Counted from the stretch's first letter, positions 16,675-26,853 are shown. The stretch: 64,000 nt of DNA from Pseudomonas sp. (GCA_030699825.1 JAUYKV010000044.1:62001-126000); one strand, 5' to 3'. Notes: generated by a model from the sequence alone, not told the origin. Made by a program: numbers and translations.

Positions 16675-17427
16675 TCACAGCGCTATCCCCTTGTGCCAGA
16701 CCCGCTCGGCCGTCACCGTGTGATAGGGCGCGCGCTCCAGCTCGTAGGCCATGCTCATGGCATCGAGCATGCTCCAGAGCACATCCAGCTTGAATTGCAG
16801 GATTTCCAGCATGCGCTGCTGACCCTCGTAAGTCGTGTAGTGCTGCAGGGTGATGCGCAGCCCGTGTTCGACATCGCGACGCGCCTCCTTCAGGCGCTTG
16901 CGGAAGTAGTCGTAACCGCTGGCGTCGATCCAGGGGTAATGCTGCGGCCAGGCATCCAGGCGCGACTGGTGAATGGTCGGCGCAAACAGTTCGGTCAGCG
17001 AGCTGCTGGCCGCTTCCTGCCAGCAGGCGCGGCGGGCGAAGTTGACGTAGGCATCCACCGCGAAGCGCACCCCCGGCAACACCAGCTCCTGCGACAGCAC
17101 CTGCTCGCGGTCCAGGCCCACGGCCTCGGCCAGGCGCAGCCAGGCTTCGATGCCGCCCTCCTCGCCAGGCGCACCGTCGTGATCGAGGATGCGCTGCACC
17201 CACTCGCGTCGGGTGTCGCGATCGGGGCAGTTGGCCATGATCGCCGCATCCTTCACCGGGATGCACACCTGGTAGTAGAAGCGGTTGGCGACCCAGCCCT
17301 GGATCTGCTCGCGGCTGGATTGGCCGGCGTACATAGCCTGATGGAAAGGATGATGAATGTGGTAATAGGCGCCCTTGGCGCGCAGCGCCTGCTCGAATTC
17401 GGCAGGGCTCATGGCGGTCTTGCTCAT
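16675..17427 (-). CDS. pqqC: PqqC, pyrroloquinoline-quinone synthase
   Basis: 250 residues. It is an all-helical heme-oxygenase-like oxidase that carries out the final ring closure and eight-electron oxidation to PQQ. Family hallmarks are [16 protein letters not shown] near the N-terminus, [17 protein letters not shown], and [18 protein letters not shown] towards the C-terminus. A gap of 105 bases separates it from pqqB. Its ribosome site is GGAG close to the ATG at 17427. Confidence 0.97.
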   Translation of the reverse strand: MSKTAMSPAEFEQALRAKGAYYHIHHPFHQAMYAGQSSREQIQGWVANRFYYQVCIPVKDAAIMANCPDRDTRREWVQRILDHDGAPGEEGGIEAWLRLAEAVGLDREQVLSQELVLPGVRFAVDAYVNFARRACWQEAASSSLTELFAPTIHQSRLDAWPQHYPWIDASGYDYFRKRLKEARRDVEHGLRITLQHYTTYEGQQRMLEILQFKLDVLWSMLDAMSMAYELERAPYHTVTAERVWHKGIAL

Positions 17428-17532
17428 CGAGGCTCTCCAGTGCGCGGTGCCGCTCGCCCGGGGTGCGCCCTGGGCACCATTGGCGGCAACGTCGTTCTTG
17501 GGGTGCGCGTAGCCTAGGCGGCTCCGCGCACC

Positions 17533-18447
17533 TTACAAAGTAATACTCATGCCGTCCCAGGAGACGTCGATAGCGTGAGCGTTCAGCTCGGCACGCTCCG
17601 GCGAATCGACATCGAGGATCGGATTGGTGTTGTTGATATGGATCAGGACCTTCTGCTTGGCCGGCAGGCCGTCGAGCACCTCGATCATGCCGCCGGGGCC
17701 GCTTTGCGGCAGATGACCCATCTCGCTGCCGAGCTTGTCGCCAACCTCGCACTGGCGCATTTCGTCGTCGCGCCACAGGGTGCCATCGACCAGCAGGCAA
17801 TCGGCGCGACGCATCCAGGCCAGCAGCCGATCATCCACCTGCCCCAGGCCGGGCGCATAGAACAGGGTGCCGCCGGTGCGCAAATCTTCGATGAACAGGC
17901 CGATGTTGTCACCCGGGTGCGGGTTGCCACGGTGCGGCGAGTACGGCGGTGCGCTGCTGCGCAGGGCAATCGCAGTAAACTGCAGGTTCGGGCAGACAGG
18001 GATGCTGAACGGCACGCCATCCAGCTCGATCAGGTTGTGCTGCAGGCCACCGTTCCAGTGGGCGAGCATGTTGAACAGCGGAAAACCGCTGGTCAGGTCC
18101 TGATGCACCATCTCGGTACACCAGACCTGATGCGGACAGCCTTCGCGCAGGGTCAGCAGACCGGTGCAGTGGTCGATCTGGCTATCGATCAGAATTACCG
18201 CGCCGATCGCCGTGTCACGCGGCTTGCGCGCCGGCTGCAAGGCCGGGAACGACTCGATCTGCGCGCGGATATCCGGTGAAGCGTTGCACAGGATCCAGTC
18301 CGTGCCATTGTCACTCAAGGCGATCGAGGACTGGGTACGCGGCTGCGCACGCAGGCTGCCGTCGCGCACGCCACGGCAGTTGCGGCAGTTGCAGTTCCAC
18401 TGGGGGAAGCCGCCGCCGGCGGCTGAACCGAGAATCTGGATATGCAT
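17533..18447 (-). CDS. pqqB: PqqB, metallo-beta-lactamase-fold PQQ protein
   Basis: 304 residues from the ATG at 18447 ([19 protein letters not shown]); the longer frame upstream is not used in the family. The metallo-beta-lactamase-like fold includes an [11 protein letters not shown] segment in place of the canonical HxHxDH and a late [10 protein letters not shown] turn. Known work places PqqB as an oxygenase acting on the PqqA-derived tyrosine. It is separated from pqqA by 45 bases. Confidence 0.96.
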   Translation of the reverse strand: MHIQILGSAAGGGFPQWNCNCRNCRGVRDGSLRAQPRTQSSIALSDNGTDWILCNASPDIRAQIESFPALQPARKPRDTAIGAVILIDSQIDHCTGLLTLREGCPHQVWCTEMVHQDLTSGFPLFNMLAHWNGGLQHNLIELDGVPFSIPVCPNLQFTAIALRSSAPPYSPHRGNPHPGDNIGLFIEDLRTGGTLFYAPGLGQVDDRLLAWMRRADCLLVDGTLWRDDEMRQCEVGDKLGSEMGHLPQSGPGGMIEVLDGLPAKQKVLIHINNTNPILDVDSPERAELNAHAIDVSWDGMSITL

Positions 18448-18492
18448 GGCGAATTCCGGTGAGATGCCCCGGCGGTGCCGGGGCAAGGCCAA

Positions 18493-18564
18493 TCAACGAT
18501 TGGCGAAGTACATGGTGACTTCGAAACCAATACGCATATCGGTGAAGGCGGGTTTAGTCCACAT
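18493..18564 (-). CDS. pqqA: PqqA, precursor peptide of PQQ
   Basis: A 23-residue peptide, too short for most gene finders, beginning MWTKPAFTD. Glu15 and Tyr19 sit in the conserved E-V-T-M-Y core that becomes the PQQ skeleton. An AAGAGGACCGCGCC ribosome site precedes the ATG. It is the first gene of the pqqABCDE-pqqH operon. The 125 bases upstream, before the 122-bp repeat, must hold the promoter, but no strong sigma-70 boxes stand out. Confidence 0.97.
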   Translation of the reverse strand: MWTKPAFTDMRIGFEVTMYFANR

Positions 18565-18689
18565 GGCGCGGTCCTCTTCTTATCAATCCGGCGAATTCCG
18601 GTGGTACTAGTTATGCACCCAGAAAGCCCACGACAGAATGGTACTTTGGGAGGAGGTCGAGTTGCTTTTGGTAGAACAGGCCAGGATCA

Positions 18690-18811
18690 GAGGTTGTGAA
18701 AATATCGAGCGCCGTAGCGAGACGGTCTCCAGGCGCTCGCGGCAAGGCGCGCTACGTCAGCAGCGGGCGTCTGGAGGCGGTCGCAGTAGGCGAGAGTTTT
18801 TTCACAACCTC
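18690..18811. repeat. 122-bp inverted-repeat element, family copy A
   Basis: It is bounded by perfect 13-bp terminal inverted repeats GAGGTTGTGAAAA and TTTTCACAACCTC, with a GC-rich interior that is itself partly self-complementary (TCTCCAG against CTGGAG). It has no coding capacity. Related sequence recurs at 28078-28128 (right end, inverted) and 39043-39092 (both ends, interior deleted). Confidence 0.8.
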
Positions 18812-18920
18812 TCAGCATCCAGCGCCGCTGGCGTTGGGCCTCGCCGGTTCAAGGCCCCATGCCATAGCGGACACGGCTGACGCTGACCAAGCAAGCCCCG
18901 ACATTAGGGACAGCACCCAC

Positions 18921-18948
18921 AAAAAAGCCCTGCGCTGCAGGGCTTTTT
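18921..18948 (-). terminator. Bidirectional rho-independent terminator, agcS
   Basis: AAAAAGCCCTGC/GCAGGGCTTTTT with a 3-base loop lies about 45 bases after the symporter stop. The T run on each strand suggests termination from either side. Confidence 0.9.
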
Positions 18949-18994
18949 ATTTCAGCAGACGGCCAGTCTCTATGCAGAACCTGGCCAGGATTGC

Positions 18995-20371
18995 CTAACG
19001 CTGCAGGCTTTCGACGCCCCTCACGCCGGCCTCACGGGCAAAGTGGTCGCGGGTCAGCTTGACCACCACTGGGCTGAGCAGCAACAGGGACAACAGGTTG
19101 GGGATCGCCATCAGGCCGTTGAGGGTGTCCGCGACCAGCCAGGCGAAGTCCAGCTGGGCGACTGCGCCGAACGGCACCGCCAGCACCCAGAGGATGCGGA
19201 ACGGCAGGATGGCCTTGGTGCCGACCATGAATTCCCAGCACTTCTCGCCGAAGTAGCTCCAGCCGAGGATGGTGGTGAAGGCGAATACCACCAGGGCAAT
19301 GGTCAGGATATAGCCGCCGACACCCGGCATGGCCGACTCGAAGGCTGCAGCCGAGAGTGCCGCACCGCTGAGGCCTCCGGTCCAGACGCCGGAACAGATG
19401 ATCGCCAGGCCGGTCAGGGTGCAGATGACCAGGGTGTCGATAAAGGTACCGAGCATGCCGATCATGCCCGAACGCACCGCGCTGTTGGTGGTGCCGGCCG
19501 CCTGAGCGATACCGGCAGTGCCGAGGCCGGCTTCGTTGGAGAAGATGCCGCGCGCCACACCGAAGCGGATTGCCGCCATGACCGCCGCACCGGCGAAACC
19601 GCCAGTCGCGGCAACCGGGCTGAAAGCGTAGGTGAAGATCATCTCGAATGCGGCGGGAATCTGCGCGGCATTGACCACCAGTACCACGATGGCGGCGATG
19701 ATATAGGCCACGCACATGAAGGGCACCAGGGTCGCGGCGACCTTACCGATGCGCTTGATGCCACCGAGGATGACCAGGCCGACGAAGAACATGGTGACCA
19801 GGCCGGTCAGCCACAGCGGCACGGCAAACGTAGCCTCGAGGGCCGCGGCCATGCTGTTGACCTGAACCATGTTGCCGATGCCGAAACCAGCGAAGCCGCC
19901 GAAGATGGCAAACGCAGTACCCAGCCACAGCCACTTCTTGCCCAGGCCGTTCTTGATCGCGTACATCGGGCCGCCGACATGCTCACCGCGCTCGTCCTTC
20001 TCGCGGTAATGCACTGCCAGCACCACTTCAGCGTATTTGGTGGCCATGCCGACCAGGGCGGTGCACCACATCCAGAACAGTGCACCGGGGCCACCGAGGA
20101 AGATCGCGGTGGCCACGCCGGCGATATTACCGGTGCCGACAGTGGCGGCCAGACAGGTCATCAGCGCCTGGAACGGGCTGATTTCGCCGCTGGCCTGATC
20201 GTCTTTCTTGCGCCCTTGCCACATCAGCTTGAAACCGGCGCCGATCTTGCTCAGCGGCATGAATTTCAGGCGCAACATCAGGAACAAACCGGTGCCGAGG
20301 ATCATCACCAGCATCGGTGGACCCCAGACGAGACCATTGAGTTGATTGACCAAACTGTTGAGGGATTCCAT
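18995..20371 (-). CDS. Alanine/glycine:cation symporter family protein
   Basis: 458 residues with about 10-11 membrane helices. It is an AGCS-family sodium-coupled transporter of alanine and/or glycine across the inner membrane. Signatures are ATVGTGNIAGVATAIFLGGPGALFWMW (about 75-100) and GVARGIFSNEAGLGTAGIAQA (about 272-292). It is a monocistronic gene with its own terminator. The 5' leader has a strong hairpin. Confidence 0.93.
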   Translation of the reverse strand: MESLNSLVNQLNGLVWGPPMLVMILGTGLFLMLRLKFMPLSKIGAGFKLMWQGRKKDDQASGEISPFQALMTCLAATVGTGNIAGVATAIFLGGPGALFWMWCTALVGMATKYAEVVLAVHYREKDERGEHVGGPMYAIKNGLGKKWLWLGTAFAIFGGFAGFGIGNMVQVNSMAAALEATFAVPLWLTGLVTMFFVGLVILGGIKRIGKVAATLVPFMCVAYIIAAIVVLVVNAAQIPAAFEMIFTYAFSPVAATGGFAGAAVMAAIRFGVARGIFSNEAGLGTAGIAQAAGTTNSAVRSGMIGMLGTFIDTLVICTLTGLAIICSGVWTGGLSGAALSAAAFESAMPGVGGYILTIALVVFAFTTILGWSYFGEKCWEFMVGTKAILPFRILWVLAVPFGAVAQLDFAWLVADTLNGLMAIPNLLSLLLLSPVVVKLTRDHFAREAGVRGVESLQR

Positions 20372-20679
20372 CTAAGGTTCCTTATTCTTGTAGTAATCGC
20401 GAGGTTGGGTACCCTTCGCATGCTCGACCGCCGGGTAGGCAGCGTGACGCCATCAGCTACACATCCAGCAAGGGGCGACACCGGAGAGGGTTCGCCCTTG
20501 CTGAAGCGGGCGCCAGTATATGAAGAGACGCGCAGCCCAATTCACTGTTTAGAAGACAATGCTTAGCTGCATTTTCCGTTAAATACCGGTAAAACCAGAA
20601 ATACATAGCAAAATATCCTCAAGACACCGCACATTCAGTGATCAATCGCTAGCGTACACTCGACGCGCCCGCGGCGTGA
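20372..20679. other. Intergenic region between agcS and tamB
   Basis: 308 bases without a gene. On the minus strand a possible -10 box TATACT lies at 20515-20520, followed by the leader hairpin at 20467-20502. No convincing -35 box and no tamB terminator are visible. Confidence 0.5.
20467..20502 (-). promoter_or_regulatory. Stem-loop in the symporter 5' leader
   Basis: Read on the minus strand, AGCAAGGGCGA pairs with TCGCCCCTTGCT (11 bp, one bulge) around a 13-base loop, about 100 bases before the start codon and just after a possible TATACT -10 box. It could be an RNA control element or mRNA-stability stem. It does not match the glycine riboswitch consensus. Confidence 0.4.
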
Positions 20680-23600
20680 CTAGAAATCGCGCCGGTAGAA
20701 CAGGTCCAGGGAACTGGCCAGACCGCTGGCAGCCTCGAGGTAGAGGCGCTTGCTCAGTTCATAGCGTAACGCGATGGTATTCGCCGGTTCGAACACGCCA
20801 ACCCCGTAACGCAAGCTCAGGCGTTCCGACAGGCTGCCGCTGGCCACCACGCTGGTGCTGGTGCCGCTGCCTGCGGTATCCAACTGGAAGTCCTTGATGC
20901 CCAAGCCCTGGGCCAGGCCGCCGGCCACGGGCGCGCTGCCGGCCAAACCCATGGCGAGCGCCGCTTGGGCCAGCATGTTGTTGTCGCCACTGCTCTGCCC
21001 CAACGGCCGGCCAAGCACCAGATAGGACAGCGCCTGCTGCTGACTCATGGCCGGCTCCGAAAACACCTCACTGGAGGGTTGTTCGGCACTGCCGCTCAGG
21101 CGCAGGCCGGCGACCACCGAATCGACCCGGCGAATCGCCTCGACATCCAGGTAGGGCCGATCGATAGGTCCGATGAAAAGCAAACGCGCCCGGCGAATGG
21201 TCAAGCGCTGACCATAGGCACGATAACGGCCATTGTTCAGGCTCAACTCGCCGCGGGTGTCGAGGTCATTGCCGACATGCACGCGTCCGGCCAGATCTGC
21301 ATTGAGGCCGAAGCCACTGAAACTCAGACGCTCCTGACCCACCTCGACATCGATGTCCATGGCAATCGCCAGCGGCTGCTGCTCAACGCTTTCACTGCCG
21401 ACAATCAGCGCATCGTCCGAGACCTTGACCGTCGAAGGCGGCAGCTCGCGGATGACGATCTTGCCGCGCGGGATCAGTACCTTGCCGGCTATCGACAACT
21501 GTTCGGCAGCGATGCGCAGGGTCAAATCCGGCTCGACCTCAAGCTGCGCATAAGGCTCAATGTTGACCGGCAGGTGATTGCCGCGCAGGCGCAACTCGCC
21601 CTGCAAACCGCTGCGCCAGGACAGCTCGCCGGCCAGACTGGCCTGCCCCCGTTCGCCACTGCGCCAGCCGCCGCTGAGTTGCAGGCTGTCCCCGGCAATC
21701 CGCGCGTCCACCTGCAACGCCTCGACCGCCATGGGCAACTGGTCGCCGGCCAGCTCGCCCTCGCTGAGTTGCAAACGCCCGTCGATTTGCGGCGCCAGCA
21801 AGCTGCCGGACAGGTTGCCACTGCCGTCGAGCCGGCCCGCCAGATGCTCGACCATTGGCAGGAACGGCTGCGCCAGCGCCAGGTCCAGCCCGCTCAGACG
21901 GAAATCGCCGGCCAGGGTCTTGTTTGTTGAGCGTGGGTCGAGGCGTGCCTGGAGGCGCAGTTCGCCGATTTTCGGCCCGCGCAAATCCAGCCGGGTATCG
22001 ATTTGCTGCGGGCTCAGCTGGCTCTCCAGGCGCAGGCTGTCGTAGGCGAAGTCCAGCCATTGGTCCCGATCGTGAATCCGCCAGATGCCGCTGCCGGCAT
22101 CCAGCACCACCCGCCCGCTCGGCCCCGCCGCCGGCAAGTCAAGCTGCACTTCGGCATTCAACAGGCCTTGCCAGGCGAAGTCCCTGGGTAGCCAGGGCGC
22201 CAGGCTGTCGAGGGGAAAGTCGCTGAGGCGATAGCGCAATCGGGGTTCAGGCAGCAGCCGCTGATCCTCGCCGCACAGGCTGGCCGCGCCGGAACGCCAG
22301 CAGTGCGCCGCGAGGTTGAGCCGACCGTTGGCCAGGCGCACCAGGCCGGCAGGCTGCTGCAAGCGCCAGTCCTGACCGCCGCTTTGTACCTCGCCACTGT
22401 TCAGCTGTCCGCGCCAGGCGCCTTGGTCCCATCTGCCGGCGAAAGCCAGGGCGCTCTGCAGCAAAGGTCCATCGAGCTTGAGCTGCAGTCGCTGCCGGCG
22501 CCGATCGCCCTGGCCGCTGGCCTTCAACCGGCCCAGCTCGGCTTCGCCCAGAACAATGCCCTGGGCGTCGAGCTCGACCCGCGCTTGCTGGGCACTATCG
22601 AGCGCCGCATCGAGCTGCACGCGCTCCACACGCTGGTCAATGTAAGTCAGGCGCTGGCCCTGCAGGCTCAGCTGGCCTTGTGGCGCCTGCAGGGTGCCCG
22701 CCAGGTCGAGCTGTCCCTGGAGCTGCCCCTGTAACTGCGGCCAGAGCTGGCCCAGGCGCGGCAGCTTCAGACGCAATTGACCGCTGAGACGCTGATTCAG
22801 CTCGCCACTGCCGTCGATGCGATTGTCGCCCAGACGCAGATCCAGGCGTTGCAGCGACCAGTGCTCGCCGCTGCCGGTGGCCTCGGCCTGGAGCTGCGCC
22901 GGCTGGCCGCGCAAACGGCCGTTGAGGTCGATCCGGGCATTCAGGCTCAGCTGCTGATCGTCCAGCTGGCCCTGGCTGTGCAGCGGCCCGCCCAGGGTGC
23001 CCGGCAATTCCGCCAGCCAGTAGGCCGGATCCAGGTCGTGCAGCTGCAAACGCGCATCCCAGCGCAGGCCATCGGCAAAGCCCAGGGTCAGTTGGCCATC
23101 GGCCCGGCCCTGACCGGCACGCAGTAGCAGATCGGGCAGGTGCAGCTGCTGCAAATCGCCACTGAGCGGACTCTCCAGGCTGAATGCCCCGGCCGGGCCA
23201 TCCAGCGCAGCGGCGAAGTGGCCCAGGTAGTTGCCGTCGCGATAGGCCAGCTCACCGCTGAGCCGGCGTAATGCCACAGGCGGTTGTTCCACCTCGGGAT
23301 ACAGGCGGCGCCAGGGGAAATCCTCCCAGTCGAATCGGCTGTCCAGGCCGAACCCCTCGCGCCAGTCCAACTCGCCACTGAGGCGCAGCTGCTGCTCGGC
23401 GCTGGCACTCAGACTCAACGCGACAATCTCGGCGCCGTCAGCCTTGAGCAGCCCTTGCAGGGTCAACGCCAGTGGCCCGCCCTCGCCCGGCAACTCGGCG
23501 TTGCCGCTGACTCGGTAGCCGTCGGCCAGATCGCCGCTGGCCGTCAGCTCTATCTTGTGCAGACGCAAGGTATCCGGCAGCTCGCTGCTGGCCTTGAAGC

Positions 23601-24351
23601 CATCGGCATGCAACTGCAGGCTGGCCGGGACATTATCCGCCAGCGGTTGCACAGCACCGCGCAGACGCCCGGTAAGGTAGCCCGCGCTATCGGCTGTCAC
23701 CTGCAGGCTCTGCTGCAAATCACCGACAATCTTTACGTCAAGCAGCCAGTCCTGTTGCTCGGGCGCCGGCAGTTGCACCTTGCCGACGAGGCTTAGTGGC
23801 CAGTCACCACTGGGCAGCAATTGGCCACTCAGATCCAGGGCAAAGTCGCCACGCAGCAGACGCAGGCTGTCGATCTGCACGCCTTCGCGAGTCCAGCGCG
23901 CCGCCAGTTGCAGGTCTTGCAGCTGCTCGAGACCATTGAGTTGCAGGCTGCCGATGTGCACCTCACCCAGTTGCACAGCCAGTGGCAGCTGCAACTGCGG
24001 CAAGCGCCATGGCGTGGCGTCCTCCTCATCCTCGCCAGGCGGCAAGCGCAATTCGATGCGCTCGACTTGCAGTCGCTCGACGCACAGGGTCAGGCGCAAC
24101 AGACACAGCGGCGACCAGGTCACCTCGACCAGACGAACGTCCGCCAGGCTGTCACCTTGCTGCCAACGCAGCTGCTCGGCGCGCCACTGCCCGCCCAACT
24201 GGCCGCTGAAGTTGCTCACCTGCAAACCCGGCACCCGGGCCAGCGCCCAGCGGCTGCCGGCAGTGCTGGCGAGCATCCAGGTCAGTGCCAGCGCCAGCAT
24301 CAGCAGGACGCCAAGCAGACCATAGGGGCCGTATTTCAGCCCGCGCCTCAC
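20680..24351 (-). CDS. tamB: TamB, translocation and assembly module subunit
   Basis: 1223 residues. One N-terminal membrane anchor (about 10-32) is followed by a very long AsmA-like beta-strand-rich repeat region and the C-terminal TamB (DUF490) domain, ending in LYLEAASGLASSLDLFYRRDF with the terminal Phe typical of outer-membrane-associated proteins. It spans the periplasm and works with TamA in outer-membrane protein assembly and, by recent evidence on the family, phospholipid transport. It overlaps tamA by 4 bases (ATGA), a coupled operon. High Leu/Gln content is normal for the family. Confidence 0.94.
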   Translation of the reverse strand: MRRGLKYGPYGLLGVLLMLALALTWMLASTAGSRWALARVPGLQVSNFSGQLGGQWRAEQLRWQQGDSLADVRLVEVTWSPLCLLRLTLCVERLQVERIELRLPPGEDEEDATPWRLPQLQLPLAVQLGEVHIGSLQLNGLEQLQDLQLAARWTREGVQIDSLRLLRGDFALDLSGQLLPSGDWPLSLVGKVQLPAPEQQDWLLDVKIVGDLQQSLQVTADSAGYLTGRLRGAVQPLADNVPASLQLHADGFKASSELPDTLRLHKIELTASGDLADGYRVSGNAELPGEGGPLALTLQGLLKADGAEIVALSLSASAEQQLRLSGELDWREGFGLDSRFDWEDFPWRRLYPEVEQPPVALRRLSGELAYRDGNYLGHFAAALDGPAGAFSLESPLSGDLQQLHLPDLLLRAGQGRADGQLTLGFADGLRWDARLQLHDLDPAYWLAELPGTLGGPLHSQGQLDDQQLSLNARIDLNGRLRGQPAQLQAEATGSGEHWSLQRLDLRLGDNRIDGSGELNQRLSGQLRLKLPRLGQLWPQLQGQLQGQLDLAGTLQAPQGQLSLQGQRLTYIDQRVERVQLDAALDSAQQARVELDAQGIVLGEAELGRLKASGQGDRRRQRLQLKLDGPLLQSALAFAGRWDQGAWRGQLNSGEVQSGGQDWRLQQPAGLVRLANGRLNLAAHCWRSGAASLCGEDQRLLPEPRLRYRLSDFPLDSLAPWLPRDFAWQGLLNAEVQLDLPAAGPSGRVVLDAGSGIWRIHDRDQWLDFAYDSLRLESQLSPQQIDTRLDLRGPKIGELRLQARLDPRSTNKTLAGDFRLSGLDLALAQPFLPMVEHLAGRLDGSGNLSGSLLAPQIDGRLQLSEGELAGDQLPMAVEALQVDARIAGDSLQLSGGWRSGERGQASLAGELSWRSGLQGELRLRGNHLPVNIEPYAQLEVEPDLTLRIAAEQLSIAGKVLIPRGKIVIRELPPSTVKVSDDALIVGSESVEQQPLAIAMDIDVEVGQERLSFSGFGLNADLAGRVHVGNDLDTRGELSLNNGRYRAYGQRLTIRRARLLFIGPIDRPYLDVEAIRRVDSVVAGLRLSGSAEQPSSEVFSEPAMSQQQALSYLVLGRPLGQSSGDNNMLAQAALAMGLAGSAPVAGGLAQGLGIKDFQLDTAGSGTSTSVVASGSLSERLSLRYGVGVFEPANTIALRYELSKRLYLEAASGLASSLDLFYRRDF

Positions 24352-26075
24352 AGTTCCGGCCCCATGGAGAAATGCACCCGCACGCCGCCCTGGTCATCCA
24401 GCGGATGGGCCAGGTCGAGGCGCAGCGGACCGACCGGCGAGACCCAGCGCAGGCCGATACCGACGGCACTTTTCAAGGAGGGGAAGTCCAGCGAGTTGAA
24501 GCTGTTGCCCTGGTCGACAAAGGTCGCCACGCGCCAGCGCTCGGCCACGCTGTACTGATACTCGGCGCTGACGGCGAACAGATAATGGCCGCCGATTTTA
24601 TCGCCCTGGGAGTTCTCCGGTGACAGGCTCTGGTAGTCGTAACCGCGCACGCTCTGATCGCCACCGGCGAAGAAGCGTAGCGATGGCGGCACCGCGGAGA
24701 AACCGCCAGACTCGGTGCCGCCGAGCTGCACCCGGCCGAGCAAGCGATGCTTGTGCGCCAGGGTGGTCAAGCCTTTGAGCAGGACATTGCCGTGCACCAC
24801 GTCGGCATCGGAGAGCAAACCGCGTTTGGCCGCCGACAGATCGAATTGCAGGCGATAGCCATGATTCGGATCGACCTGATTGTCGCTGCGCAGGTACGCG
24901 TAGCTGACGCCGGGCATCAGCAAGGTGCTCAGCCCCGAGTCGTCGCCGAGCTTGTACTGCTCATGCTGCCACTTCAACGAGATGACCCGTTGCCAGCCAC
25001 TGTCCAGCTTGCTGTGCCACTCCGGCCCCGCCGTCAGCAAGCGGCTGAGGCTGTCGGTGTCGGCCAGCTCTTGATATTGGTAGCCACCGGAATAGCGCAA
25101 CTTGTCGGTCAGGGGCGGATCGCCGGGCACGTCGTACCACAGACCGACGTTCTGCCGCGGCGCCGACAACTCCATCTCGGCGCCGTAACTGTGGCCTTGC
25201 GGATTGGCCCAATGGCGTGTCCAGTTGGCCCGGCCACGGGGACCGACATCGGTGGAATAACCCAGCCCCAGTCCCATGCTGCGCGGCTTGCGGGTGTGCA
25301 ACTGGACGTTGACCGGAATCCGCTGCTGCTCGGCGGCGCTCGGGTTGGCATCGACGCTCACCGTCTCGAAGTAGCCACTGGAACGCAGCGCCTGGTACAG
25401 CTCGGCGATCAGCTCGGAGTCATAGGGCGTATCGGCGGTAAACGGCACCATGCGTTGCAGCAGTTGCGCCTCGAAGGGTGCATCGCCCTCGAAGCTTACG
25501 GCTCCCAGCTGATAGCGCGGACCACTGTCATAGATCAGTTCGATGTCGGCGACCCCGGCACGCGGGTCGATACGCAGACGCTGACGGGTGAAGCGCCCGG
25601 CGAAAAAACCATAACGCGAGGCCTGGTTCTGGATCAGCCGCTTGGCCGTATCGTAATGGCCGTGATTGAGTACCGCGCCGGCTTTGAGCCGGGCATCACT
25701 GGGCAGGCGAAACGCGCGCAACTGGTTGGCCGGACCGTCGATGCGCAGGGTCACCTCACGTAGCCTGACCGGCTCGCCAGGAACGATGCGCAGGGTCAGA
25801 CGCAACGGATCGCCTTCACTGACCTCGCTGACGATCTGCGCCTGGTAGTAACCCAGGGCCTGCGCGGCTTTCTCCGCCTGCGCCTCGGCCACCCGGCGAA
25901 AACGCTGCAAGGCATCCAGGTCGCGCTCGCCCAGGCTACCGATATAGCCTTCCACGTTCTCCTTGAGTGCGGCATTGGCAGGCTGCACCTTGACCATCAG
26001 GCGCGCCTCGGCCAATACCGAGGCACTCAGCAGGAACAGCGCCAATCCGGCGCAAAATGTGGGAAAGGTTCTCAT
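24348..26075 (-). CDS. tamA: TamA, Omp85-family outer-membrane assembly protein
   Basis: 575 residues. The signal peptide (MRTFPTFCAGLALFLLSASVLA) is followed by three POTRA-like domains (about 25-265) and a 16-strand Omp85 beta-barrel with the conserved FFAGGDQSVRGYDYQSL segment (the VRGY/F lid motif, about 458-474). It ends in VRVHFSMGPEL. It is first in the tamA-tamB operon. Family length is about 570-580, so it looks intact. Confidence 0.95.
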   Translation of the reverse strand: MRTFPTFCAGLALFLLSASVLAEARLMVKVQPANAALKENVEGYIGSLGERDLDALQRFRRVAEAQAEKAAQALGYYQAQIVSEVSEGDPLRLTLRIVPGEPVRLREVTLRIDGPANQLRAFRLPSDARLKAGAVLNHGHYDTAKRLIQNQASRYGFFAGRFTRQRLRIDPRAGVADIELIYDSGPRYQLGAVSFEGDAPFEAQLLQRMVPFTADTPYDSELIAELYQALRSSGYFETVSVDANPSAAEQQRIPVNVQLHTRKPRSMGLGLGYSTDVGPRGRANWTRHWANPQGHSYGAEMELSAPRQNVGLWYDVPGDPPLTDKLRYSGGYQYQELADTDSLSRLLTAGPEWHSKLDSGWQRVISLKWQHEQYKLGDDSGLSTLLMPGVSYAYLRSDNQVDPNHGYRLQFDLSAAKRGLLSDADVVHGNVLLKGLTTLAHKHRLLGRVQLGGTESGGFSAVPPSLRFFAGGDQSVRGYDYQSLSPENSQGDKIGGHYLFAVSAEYQYSVAERWRVATFVDQGNSFNSLDFPSLKSAVGIGLRWVSPVGPLRLDLAHPLDDQGGVRVHFSMGPEL

Positions 26076-26211
26076 GAACGCGATGCTAGCACGGGCCGCG
26101 CGGCAGCCTAGCAGGACGGTCGTGTTCTCGCGGTTACTGTTTATTGCTGCGCTTCAGCCACCCCGGGTGGGCTTCATTCAGCTGCATTGCGACCCGCTGG
26201 CCGACACGCCC

Positions 26212-26853
26212 TCAGGCCCTGGTTTTGACGGACTGCTGTGGGTTGGGATGAAAGAACACATGCTCGATGATCGGGCCAACCGCTACTTCGCCGATTTCCT
26301 CGTAGCCATGGCGCTTGTAGAAGTCCAGATAATGCGCATTACCGGTGTCCAATACCACGCCGAGCGAATCCGCATCCTCGGCGCACCAGTTGTGCAGGGC
26401 TTCGAGCAACTGCTCGCCGAGATGCTGGCCCTGGAACTCGGGATGAACGCCAAGCAAGGGCAGCACATGGTAAGGCCCGGGCGGCAGGCAGGCGAGGACG
26501 GCATCGTGGTATGCCAGATAACGTTTGGTGCAGCGAAAACCGGCGGTCAGCAGCATGCGCATGCGCCAGCTCCAGCTCTCGGTGATGTCCAGACGTCGCT
26601 GCGGGGGTGCGATCAGCGCCATGCCGATCAGGCGGTCATCGATCAGCAGACCAATCGCCGGCAGATTCTCGCTGAAATGTTGTTGCACCAACTCCCGTAC
26701 GGTGGCGCGCACGCGTCGGTCATAACCAGGGCGTTCGGCTTCGAACAGGTAAGCAAAGGTCGGCTCATGGCGATAGGCGTGGTACAGCAGCGAGCGCGCT
26801 TCGCGGGTATAACCGCTATCGAGCATACGGACTTCGGCAAGGCTGTTCGGCAT
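26212..26853 (-). CDS. GNAT-family N-acetyltransferase
   Basis: 213 residues. The acetyl-CoA-binding motif A appears as LPLLGVHPEFQGQHLGEQLLEALHNWC (about 139-165; V-x-P-x-x-Q-G-x-x-L-G), followed by LDTGNAHYLDFYKRHGYEEIGE, the usual end of GNAT domains. The substrate is unknown. It is a single gene with no strong operon partner, 136 bases beyond tamA. A MITE-like element lies upstream of its start, so its promoter must sit in the 38 bases before that element or inside it. Confidence 0.85.
   Translation of the reverse strand: MPNSLAEVRMLDSGYTREARSLLYHAYRHEPTFAYLFEAERPGYDRRVRATVRELVQQHFSENLPAIGLLIDDRLIGMALIAPPQRRLDITESWSWRMRMLLTAGFRCTKRYLAYHDAVLACLPPGPYHVLPLLGVHPEFQGQHLGEQLLEALHNWCAEDADSLGVVLDTGNAHYLDFYKRHGYEEIGEVAVGPIIEHVFFHPNPQQSVKTRA

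Larger units (their letters stand above)
18565..18994. other. Intergenic region upstream of pqqA
   Basis: 430 bases without a gene. The part next to pqqA presumably carries the pqq promoter. The middle holds a 122-bp inverted-repeat element (18690-18811) and the right part the agcS terminator (18921-18948). Confidence 0.7.

Noticed and set aside
20372..20520. Glycine riboswitch in the symporter leader
   Set aside because: The hairpin is strong, but the conserved glycine-aptamer segments are not present in order.
19043..20566. 507-codon plus-strand frame opposite agcS
   Set aside because: The composition (His/Asp/Gly/Gln-rich without folds) is that of an antisense shadow; the minus strand carries a clear AGCS transporter.
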